DNA from: CAZVJA01 sp964626885
GTDB taxonomy: Bacteria > Planctomycetota > Planctomycetia > Planctomycetales > Planctomycetaceae
Reading direction: 5' to 3'
DNA length: 17,368 bases
NCBI GenBank assembly: GCA_964626885.1
Contig: CAZVJA010000107.1
Coordinates: forward strand, 1 to 17,368
A program made the translations under genes and the position numbers. A model generated the notes under the pieces. The model was not told where the DNA came from, did not search any database, and was given only the letters and a program-made list of their open reading frames with translations. This document shows positions 1 to 7,110 of the stretch, piece by piece (the stretch's first letter is position 1; the number at the start of each line of letters is the position of its first letter).

Positions 1-2181
1 GGCGTCGATCTGGTGAGGGGCCTGACGGCCGAGGAAGCGGCGCTGCGGCTCGAACGATACGGTCCGAACCGCCTTGAGGAAGAGGCGGGACGGAAGCTCA
101 TCGGCATCTTCTTCAGTCAATTTGCGGAATTGATGATCCTGCTGTTAGCGGTTGCGGCTGTGATCAGCGCGGTCATCGGGGAATGGACCGACTCTCTGCT
201 GATTGGCGTGATCGTTCTGGCGAACGCCGTGGTAGGAGCGGCACAGGAATGGCGGGCGGAAAAAGCAGTCGCGGCACTCAAGGCGCTTTCGCAACCAGTC
301 AGCCGAGCCTGGCGCGACGGAAAACTGGCTGAACTCCCCGCCAGCGATCTGGTCCCAGGAGACCTCATTGAGCTGCGCGGCGGCGATTTCGTTCCGGCCG
401 ATTGCCGGTTGGCGGAAGCGTTCGATCTGCAAACCGATGAGGCGCCGTTGACGGGTGAGTCGTTGCCGGTCGACAAGCTGACAGAATCCCTTCCAAAAGA
501 AACTCCACTTCCCGACCGGACATCGATGGCGTTCGCGGGAACGGCGGTGACGCATGGACGTGGCCGTGCCATCGTCACCGCCACCGGTATGTCGACCGAA
601 CTGGGGCACATCGCGCGGCTGCTCCAAACGACGGAGAAAACCCGCACGCCGCTCCAGGAACGGCTCGCGGTGCTGAGCCGGCGGCTTGCAATCGTCGTCG
701 TCTTGCTGTGCGTCGTGATTCTTATCGCAGGAATTGTCCGAGAGAGTCCGGATCGCTGGGACAGAACATTAGTCGGCGAGATGTTGCTGGTTTCCGTTAG
801 CCTTGCGGTCGCTGCTATTCCGGAAGGGCTTCCCGCGGTAATTACCGTCGCGCTCGCGCTCGGGTCACAGCGCGCCGCGCGGCGCAACGCGATCGTCCGG
901 AAGCTGGCGGCGGTCGAAACGCTCGGCTCGGTCGATGTCATTTGCAGCGACAAGACCGGCACGCTGACGCAAAATCGAATGGTCGTCGCCGAGCTTCTTC
1001 CGTATCAAGCGGATGATGATGCGGCCGCGCAGGCACTTTTGGAAGCCGCAGTGCTTTGCAACGATGCACAAATCTCCTTGTCGGGCGACATCGTCGGCAG
1101 CGCGACCGAAACGGCGATCATCCGCGCTGCTGTGGAACGAAATATTAACTTGGCAACTCTGCGGAATGATTGGCCACGACTGGCGGAAACTCCCTTCAGT
1201 TCCGCCCGCAAACGTATGACGACGCTGCATCGCGCGCCGGGCGGGGATCGACGCGTGTTCGTCAAGGGAGCCGCCGAGGGGATTCTCGCCCGTTGCGATC
1301 GAGTGGGAGAGAGCGCCGAAGCAGCACACCCTCTCAATGACACAACGCGTGAAATGTGGCGGCGCCGCGCCGACGATCTTGCGGCGCGCGGACGGCGGAT
1401 GCTTGCGGTGGCCGTTCGTTCCTGGGATCGGGATGATCTCTCTGACGAGACAGAGCAGACGGAATCGTCGCTTGTGCTGCTCGGAATGATCGCGATCGTC
1501 GACCCGGTTCGGCCTGAAGTGAGCAAAGCGATTGCCCATTGCCGCAGCGCGGGGATCCGACCTGTGATGATTACCGGAGACCATCAGGGAACCGCGCGAT
1601 CGATTGCGGAGGAGTTGGGACTCTGGCGAGAGGGGGATCGGGTGCTCTCGGGCGAGCAGTTGGACGCCTTGAGTGACGCCGAGTTGATCGAAGCGGCTCC
1701 GCATACGGCGGTGTATGCGCGCGTCACGCCGGAACATAAACTGCGGATTGTGCGGGCCTGCACGGCGCGCGGCAGCGTCGTGGCGATGACGGGAGACGGC
1801 GTAAACGACGCGCCGGCTCTGAAGCAGTCGGATATCGGCATCGCGATGGGGATCACTGGAACCGATGTCAGCCGCGAAGCTTCCGACATGATTCTGGCCG
1901 ACGATAATTTCGCGACAATCGTCGCCGCCGTGGAAGAGGGACGCGTCGTCTACGACAACATCCGCAAGTTCGTCCGATACCTGCTGACGACGAACACCGC
2001 GGAGATCCTGGTACTGTTTCTGGGGATCATCACCGGACTGCCGCTGCCGCTCTTGCCGATTCACATTCTGTGGATCAATCTCGTGACCGACGGGCTGCCG
2101 GCGCTTGCGCTCGGATTCGAGCCGGCGGAGCGCGATATCATGAAGCGCCCCCCGCGGCGCCGTGGTGAGAGCATCTTCGCC
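1..2181 (+). CDS. Cation-transporting P-type ATPase, Ca2+ type (both ends missing)
   Basis: Inner-membrane ATP-driven cation pump of the P2 (SERCA/PMR1-like) class. The frame is open to base 1, so a GTG at 13 is probably not the true start and some N-terminal residues lie outside the window. Numbering from that GTG, the sequence shows the actuator TGES loop at 147-150, the M4 motif PEGLP at 271-275, the phosphorylation motif DKTGT with Asp313, the nucleotide-binding KGAAE near 418, MITGD near 519 and the hinge TGDGVND at 593-599. Helix M6 carries N689, T692 and D693 in NLVTDG, which match Ca2+-site residues of SERCA, so Ca2+ is the likely substrate; Mn2+ is possible. Coding stops at the N gap after residue 723, so the remainder (M7-M10, roughly 150 residues in relatives) is not visible. 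It cannot be told whether the gene is intact in the genome. Confidence 0.93.
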
Positions 2182-2281
2182 NNNNNNNNNNNNNNNNNNN
2201 NNNNNNNNNNNNNNNNNNNNNNNNNNNNNNNNNNNNNNNNNNNNNNNNNNNNNNNNNNNNNNNNNNNNNNNNNNNNNNNNN
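2182..2281. other. Assembly gap (100 N), real gap of unknown size
   Basis: A run of exactly 100 N. Unlike the other two gaps, its flanks are not copies of each other, so it does not collapse by merging. It must hide at least the C-terminal part of the ATPase, several hundred bases if that gene is intact. The first sequenced bases on the right are the stop codon of the oxidoreductase. Adjacency of the two genes is therefore only a scaffold inference. Confidence 0.9.
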
Positions 2282-3598
2282 TCACGCCCCCTTTGGCACA
2301 CCCCAGTGCCCGGTGCGATATTCGCGACTGACTAGACGATTGGCGTCGTCATCACCGATGAACTGCTCTTTTGCCGGGTCGAACTGCAGCGACCGGCCGA
2401 GCCGGGTGGCGATGTTCGCCAAGTGGCTCAACGACGACGACAGATGGCCGAACTCAATGTCGCCGTTCGGCCGGCGATGGTTGCGGATTGCATCGAGGAA
2501 ATTGGCAATGTGTGCGTCGGCGTCCTGTGGCGTGGCGGCAATTCCGTGGTCGATCGGCTTGTTCCGCTCGTCGACGACCTGGATCTTCCCGCGCCGGCTG
2601 AGGAACATCCGCCCTTTCGTGCCAAAAAACTCGCCGCCGCTGTCGACGTTATAGGGGTAGTTCGTCGACCAGAGCCGCTGCTCGTAGATAAGCATCTTCC
2701 GTTTGCCTGGCGCTGCTTCGTGATCGTACTCGAAAGCGATTTGCTGAGTATCGGGGAATTCCTGATCGTCGTCGAAGAAGTATTTGCCGCCGGAACCCAT
2801 AATCCGCGAGGGGTGTGTGTCGACGCCGAGTCCCCAGCGGACATAGTCGATATCGTGCACACCGTCGTTGCCGGCGTCCCCCGTGCCGAAGTGATACCAC
2901 CAGTGCCAACCGCCGTGCACGCGGTTCTCCTGATAGGGAATCATCGTCGCGGGACCAACCCACAGATCGTAATCGAGATTCGCCGGGGGCTCGCTCGGCT
3001 GCTGCTTGCCAATGTTACCGCGGTGCTGAATATTCCATGCTTTCGCAGCCAGCACGTCGCCGATGATCCCTTCGCGGAGCTTCTTCATCGCTTCGATCAT
3101 CATGCTGGTGCTGCGGCATTGCGTGCCGTGCTGGACGACCCGGTCATTCTTGCGAGCCGCTTCGACGAGCAAGCGTCCCTCGCGAATATTGTGTGAGCAG
3201 GGCTTTTCGACATAGACATGCTTCCCTGCCTCACAGGCAAGAATGGCTGCGGGCGCGTGCCAGTGGTCCGGAGTCGCGACGATGACCGCATCGACAGTTT
3301 TGTCGTCCAGGATCTCGCGGAGATCCTTCACCGGTTTTGCCCCGGCACCGAAGGAACTTTTGGCCGCCGCTCCAAGCCGGTTCTCGTCGGCATCGGCCAG
3401 ATAAGCCAATTCGACGTTCGGCATACCTCGAAAAACGCCTCCGAGATAAGAACCCCGGCCACCGCAACCGATAAGCCCGACCACCAGCCGCTGTTGATCG
3501 TCCGCCGCGCGGGCTTGCGAGGAGAGTTGCGCAACCGCGACACTGGCCAAACCGGTGGCAGTCTGTTGTAAGAACTCTCGGCGATTCGTAGGAGACAT
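2282..3598 (-). CDS. Secreted Gfo/Idh/MocA-family oxidoreductase with Tat signal
   Basis: A 438-residue NAD(P)-dependent oxidoreductase of the Gfo/Idh/MocA family, which typically acts on sugars, inositols or their derivatives; the substrate cannot be read from sequence. The N-terminus has a twin-arginine motif (NRREFL, residues 5-10) followed by a hydrophobic stretch and an Ala-rich cleavage region near 30, so export as a folded, cofactor-loaded protein is likely. The Rossmann motif GCGGRG is at 44-49 and the family EKP motif at 131-133. A GNDGVHDIDYVRWGLG stretch near 243-258 is typical of the planctomycete secreted branch. The start at 3598 was chosen because it gives the Tat signal at the very N-terminus and has GGAGAA upstream; the frame stays open 76 codons further without such features. 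It lies 124 bp after the second exbD-like gene in the same direction, with no clear terminator between, so cotranscription is possible but functional linkage is unproven. Confidence 0.92.
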   Translation of the reverse strand: MSPTNRREFLQQTATGLASVAVAQLSSQARAADDQQRLVVGLIGCGGRGSYLGGVFRGMPNVELAYLADADENRLGAAAKSSFGAGAKPVKDLREILDDKTVDAVIVATPDHWHAPAAILACEAGKHVYVEKPCSHNIREGRLLVEAARKNDRVVQHGTQCRSTSMMIEAMKKLREGIIGDVLAAKAWNIQHRGNIGKQQPSEPPANLDYDLWVGPATMIPYQENRVHGGWHWWYHFGTGDAGNDGVHDIDYVRWGLGVDTHPSRIMGSGGKYFFDDDQEFPDTQQIAFEYDHEAAPGKRKMLIYEQRLWSTNYPYNVDSGGEFFGTKGRMFLSRRGKIQVVDERNKPIDHGIAATPQDADAHIANFLDAIRNHRRPNGDIEFGHLSSSLSHLANIATRLGRSLQFDPAKEQFIGDDDANRLVSREYRTGHWGVPKGA

Positions 3599-3722
3599 CG
3601 TTCGTTCTCCGCTGTGATGAGGTTGGAAAAACAGGTGTCTGGTGGTCAGGTTTGGAGCATTGCGGATTTCAGATTGCGAATTGCCGACCCTGGAACTCAT
3701 TACAATCCTCCATCTTCCATCC

Positions 3723-4238
3723 TCACTCTCCCGGCTTCCGTGGTTTGCGAGCCGGCGCGAATTTGATTCGCTCAACATAACGGACCGTCTGTCGTGTAGC
3801 AGGATCGATACGTCCAGTGCAGGCACTGATCGCGCGGATCAGAAATTCGTTGTTCAGGTGATAATCGGGATCGAGTTCCACCTCAATATCTTTGGCAAGC
3901 GGTCCCCCCGGCCGGCCACCGATCAGCGTGAGGATTTCGCGGTTGAGCCGCTCGAAAGCCGACGCATCGTTGCCGAGATTGCGTTGCCCGAGCCGCAGTT
4001 CAGCCAGCGCACCGCCGGCATCGGCGAGGAGCCGGACTTTGATATCCGGCAGTTGTAGATCATCCGGGCGGGCTTTCGCCGGCGCGGCGATAGGCATATT
4101 GATATTGAAGTCCCCTTCAGGCTCGACGATCTTGAGGGTGAGCATGAAGAAGATCAGCAGTTGGAAGACGACATCGATCATCGGCGCCATCTGGATGTCA
4201 ATCTTCCCTGCTTGCCCTTCCTTTTGACGAAACTTCAT
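3723..4238 (-). CDS. ExbD/TolR-like biopolymer transport protein (second copy)
   Basis: A 171-residue ExbD/TolR family protein, the peptidoglycan-side subunit of proton-driven ExbB/ExbD-type motors. Residues 1-18 form a short cytoplasmic segment, followed by a single membrane helix at about 19-37. This carries the conserved Asp22 in MAPMIDVVFQ, the position used for proton flow in the family. The rest (about 40-171) is a periplasmic domain. The start overlaps the stop of the upstream exbD-like gene by 4 bp (ATGA), indicating translational coupling. It is not a duplicate of its neighbour: the helix motif is shared but the periplasmic domains look unrelated at a glance. This subunit ends in a basic tail (ARKPRKPGE). 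Confidence 0.93.
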   Translation of the reverse strand: MKFRQKEGQAGKIDIQMAPMIDVVFQLLIFFMLTLKIVEPEGDFNINMPIAAPAKARPDDLQLPDIKVRLLADAGGALAELRLGQRNLGNDASAFERLNREILTLIGGRPGGPLAKDIEVELDPDYHLNNEFLIRAISACTGRIDPATRQTVRYVERIKFAPARKPRKPGE

Positions 4239-4705
4239 TGTTCGATCTTCTGGGTCGCGCGGAGAGAGAATTTCTCGAACCCCGCTTCCTGGGCCAGCCG
4301 TATCAAGTCCTGCACCAGCCCCGTCGGAACTTCCGAGTCGGCGCGAATTACCACCGAGACGTCGGCCGCTTTGGTGCCGACATCCTCAAACAAACGCTTC
4401 TCTTGTTGCAGGCTTGCTCCCATGTCATCCACAGTGGTCTCGGAGCCTGCGTAAAACACGACCGGCCCGGAGATTTTCTTACCCTCCAGATCGCGCCGAA
4501 AACCAATATTAAGCGTCAATTCCTTCGCCCGTTGCGTGATCGGCGGCCGGGCGAGCGCGTCGCGGGGGAGCTTGACCCGCTCGTCCGCCTCGGTCTGCTC
4601 GAAGTTGATGACCAGCATGAAAAACGTGATCAACTGGAAGACCACGTCGATCATGGGAGTCATGTCCATCACCGGGACTTCGATCTTGGGAGCGATGATC
4701 CGCAT
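4235..4705 (-). CDS. ExbD/TolR-like biopolymer transport protein (first copy)
   Basis: A 156-residue ExbD/TolR family protein. It has a short cytoplasmic N-terminus, one membrane helix at about 17-34 with the conserved Asp20 in MTPMIDVVFQ, and a periplasmic domain containing a TLNIGFRRD strand and a VSVVIRADSEVPTGLVQDLIRLAQEAGFEKF-like fold end (about 118-148), which is typical of ExbD C-terminal domains. It lies between the exbB-like gene (93 bp upstream after gap repair) and the second exbD-like gene, which it overlaps by 4 bp. The ribosome binding site is weak. Two ExbD types together suggest a hetero-dimer in the ExbB pore, which is an inference. Confidence 0.93.
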   Translation of the reverse strand: MRIIAPKIEVPVMDMTPMIDVVFQLITFFMLVINFEQTEADERVKLPRDALARPPITQRAKELTLNIGFRRDLEGKKISGPVVFYAGSETTVDDMGASLQQEKRLFEDVGTKAADVSVVIRADSEVPTGLVQDLIRLAQEAGFEKFSLRATQKIEQ

Positions 4706-4798
4706 CGGCTGCTCTGCTTTTAGAACACGAAAAGGATGAGAGAGCTTAGAGTCGTAAGTCGCAATCGTTGGTTATCGAAACCGCCTATTCCTGGGAAA

Positions 4799-5859
4799 TC
4801 AGGATGGAGCGCCGGGCTGGACCGGCTTCGCGGGAGCCGGTTGTGCCGCCGGACGAGGCGTCCCCTTGCCGAGGTTCGCNNNNNNNNNNNNNNNNNNNNN
4901 NNNNNNNNNNNNNNNNNNNNNNNNNNNNNNNNNNNNNNNNNNNNNNNNNNNNNNNNNNNNNNNNNNNNNNNNNNNNNNNGCTTCGCGGGAGCCGGTTGTG
5001 CCGCCGGACGAGGCGTCCCCTTGCCGAGGTTCGCAAAGCGGCCCATCAACCCTTCGCTGATGATGCCGATTTCCAGGACAAATCGCCCGAGACGGTTCTT
5101 GAAATACGCATAGCTAATCATTGCCGGGATGGCGACAATCATCCCTTCCAACGTCGTGAACAGGGCGGTTTCAATACCGAAGGCCAAATCTCGCGGCTTG
5201 GGCGAAACGGTCGAATTGGCGATCACCATGAAACTCATGATCATTCCGCGAACCGTCCCCATTAGCCCGAGCATCGGGGATACCGAGGTAATCAGCGCCA
5301 GGTAACTCAAGCGGTGCTCCAACGCCATGACTTCGTCTTCCCCGACCTCCTGCATCCCTTCGACGGCGGCGGCGTAGCCTCGGTTCAGGCGGCTCATGCC
5401 GGTCGCCAAAACCCGGCCAAGAAATGACTCGTCATTCCGGGCAGCGTCGTACGCTCCCTGGTAGTCTTCACCGGCGAGTTTATTCTCGAAAGTTTCAATC
5501 AGGTCGGGGGGCATCAGCAAATCGCGGCGGATTTGCAGAATATTCATCACGATGATCGCCACCATGAGAAACGAGCAGATGAGAATCAGGAGCCCTTCAG
5601 GGCCCGAGGCACGAATGACGAGCATCAGGAAGCTCTCCGCCGGTTCTTCCGACTCTGCGGGCGTTGCTCCCTCCGCCCCTGTTGCAGCAGCGGCGTCCCC
5701 ATTCTGATAGGCCAGCACCGGATGGGGGGCCGACATCCAAAACCACGAAACGACCAGCAACGACAGCAGCATGAACAGGCCCAACCTGCGGCGACTGCGT
5801 TGCACGGATGCCGATGCACTCAACAATGTCGTTTCTTCACGCTGGAACAAGCTCGTCAC
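4799..5859 (-). CDS. ExbB/TolQ/MotA-family proton channel (assembly gap inside)
   Basis: Inner-membrane proton-channel subunit that would pair with the two ExbD-like proteins downstream. The GTG start at 5859 is preferred because AGGAG lies 7 nt upstream; an ATG at 5916 lacks that support. A signal-peptide-like segment occupies about 26-50 (cleavage likely after VLA). Membrane helices follow at about 88-108, 185-208 and 232-255, with the family motif PMLGLMGTVRGMI at 195-207. The N run 4880-4979 is flanked by identical 55-bp copies. Deleting 155 bp joins the frame to end as PAPAKPVQPGAPS with TGA at 4799-4801, giving 301 residues and a Pro/Ala-rich tail. Read uncorrected, the frame runs out to 4720 through a basic nonsense tail, which I reject. 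A hydrophobic N-terminal leader is not found in classical ExbB. Confidence 0.9.
4825..5034. other. False assembly gap: 100 N between identical 55-bp copies
   Basis: Bases 4825-4879 and 4980-5034 are identical over 55 bp and sit immediately on each side of N 4880-4979. An exact k-mer-length overlap next to a fixed 100-N spacer is the mark of two overlapping contigs that were scaffolded but not merged. The true sequence most likely contains one 55-bp copy and no gap. The correction changes the reading frame of the exbB-like gene (155 is not a multiple of 3) and restores a natural stop. Confidence 0.88.
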
Positions 5860-5866
5860 GAGATTT

Positions 5867-5871
5867 CTCCT
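5867..5871 (-). promoter_or_regulatory. Ribosome binding site deciding the exbB-like start
   Basis: AGGAG read on the minus strand, 7 nt before the GTG at 5859. It is the only good Shine-Dalgarno match near the possible starts and is the reason GTG was chosen over the upstream ATG at 5916. Confidence 0.7.
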
Positions 5872-6024
5872 GCCCGGGATGTGACTCAATAGCCGCCGAT
5901 CGTCGATCGAAATCAAAATTCAAACCAAATGGAGCGAACAGCATTCTAATCCGTTTGATCGTGAGATGTACTCAAGAAGTTCCGAGAACCACAAATCTGA
6001 GAAATACGATGAAAGGCGACTCGA

Positions 6025-7110
6025 TCAGGGAGATGGCACGATTGCCAGCTTTTTGGCCCACTCACTTTCGGGGTATTCGGTCTGCAGAGTCGTCGCGGCT
6101 GATGCGGCACGATCCGGCTTGCCGTCGCGTCCCCACAACTGCGCCAAAGCATAGAGTGCCTCGGCCCGCCAGCGGGCTTCTTTGGGAAACAACACGTCGA
6201 CCCGCAAATAGGCCAGGATCGCCTCGCGGAGTTTGCCGCCTGATTGAAAGGCGTTTCCCAACCGGACGGACGCTTCCGCCTGAATGGCGGTATCGTCCTC
6301 TGCGGCGTTCTCGAGCAATTGTTCCAGAACCTGCGTCGCCTGGGTCACATCCCCCTTTTTCTCCAGGCAGGCTGCTTTCCCCAACAGCGCTTCGTACTTT
6401 CCGGAGAGCGGGCCGGCTGCGCTTTCGGTCGCTTTGAAGACGGCTTCGTATTCGCGAAGGGCGTCGTCGGTTTTGCCTTCGACAAGGAGCAACTTCGCGC
6501 CGGCGTTACGCGCGGCGATGCGGTAATCCTCCCAAGGCGCCTGCAAGGTTGTCTGAAAAGCGCTCCGCGCGGCGTCGAGATTATTTCTCGCCAGATGCAA
6601 TTGGCCGAGCAGCATCGTCACTTCGTAATATCGAAAATTCTCCGGATGGGAACGATTGAAGTCTTCCAGCTTCTTCAAGGCTTCAGACGTGAGCTTCGGG
6701 TCTTCGGCCGCGAGCTTTGCGGTCGAGCGCGCGATGAGAAACTCCAGATCGGTCCTGAGATTCTTCTGGCTCGCGGGAGCATCGCGAAGCGCGTCGGCAA
6801 ACCCATCGAGCGCCTTACGGTAATGTCCGGCTGCTTCGTCCGCTCGGAGGATGTTGATCTGCGGCTTCTCCCCGTCAAACCGAACGCGGGTAATTTCATT
6901 GGCCGGGATCTTCACCTCGGACTTATTGACCGGCTTGAGCGTCACTTCCGTTCGCGTGATGCCGACGATCTGCCCGCGGAGTGTTCCACCGGTTCCTTTC
7001 CGTTCGATCTGATCCTCCGCGCACAAGAGCGCGGAAGTCGTAAGGAAAAGGCATGCACCAACCGATAGGAAACGTGCCGGATGAAATGTTCCGCTGCGGC
7101 ATGCCATCAT
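6025..7110 (-). CDS. Exported tetratricopeptide-repeat protein with N-terminal small beta domain
   Basis: A 361-residue protein with a signal peptide (basic start, hydrophobic 14-30, likely cleavage near Ala31). Next comes a short beta-rich domain at about 38-77 (GTLRGQIVGITRTEVTLKP...IPANEITRVRF), a kind of Sm/SH3-like barrel often seen in planctomycete secreted proteins. Helical TPR-type repeats then run from about 82 to 355, with Ala/Leu/Tyr periodicity (for example KALDGFADALRDAP and ALYALAQLWGRDGKPDRAASAATTL). It has no membrane anchor, so it is probably periplasmic. Its ATG overlaps the stop of the large TPR gene by 4 bp, and GGAGGAG at 7121-7127, inside that gene, is its ribosome binding site. 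It precedes the exbB-like gene by 165 bp. A scaffold or partner role for the proton-channel complex is an inference; no enzymatic motif was found. Confidence 0.88.
   Translation of the reverse strand: MMACRSGTFHPARFLSVGACLFLTTSALLCAEDQIERKGTGGTLRGQIVGITRTEVTLKPVNKSEVKIPANEITRVRFDGEKPQINILRADEAAGHYRKALDGFADALRDAPASQKNLRTDLEFLIARSTAKLAAEDPKLTSEALKKLEDFNRSHPENFRYYEVTMLLGQLHLARNNLDAARSAFQTTLQAPWEDYRIAARNAGAKLLLVEGKTDDALREYEAVFKATESAAGPLSGKYEALLGKAACLEKKGDVTQATQVLEQLLENAAEDDTAIQAEASVRLGNAFQSGGKLREAILAYLRVDVLFPKEARWRAEALYALAQLWGRDGKPDRAASAATTLQTEYPESEWAKKLAIVPSP

Noticed and set aside
865..2301. Long open frame on the minus strand across the P-type ATPase
   Set aside because: It is the antisense of a strongly conserved ATPase, runs through the N gap and has no recognisable motif. 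High-GC coding sequence often leaves the opposite strand open.
2423..3196. 257-codon open frame on the plus strand inside the oxidoreductase
   Set aside because: The minus strand carries the Rossmann, EKP and Tat motifs; the plus-strand product has none.
4720..4798. Extra C-terminal tail of the exbB-like protein past the gap (stop at 4720)
   Set aside because: It arises only from reading through the N run in a shifted frame. After removal of the duplicate the frame ends at 4799 with a sensible Pro/Ala tail.
4825..5034. The 55-bp duplications as genuine direct repeats or target-site duplications
   Set aside because: Both cases have the same 55-bp length and abut 100-N runs exactly, which fits an assembler overlap, not biology.
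6244..7068. 274-codon open frame on the plus strand inside the smaller TPR gene
   Set aside because: Antisense of a TPR gene with a signal peptide, operon position and coupled start.
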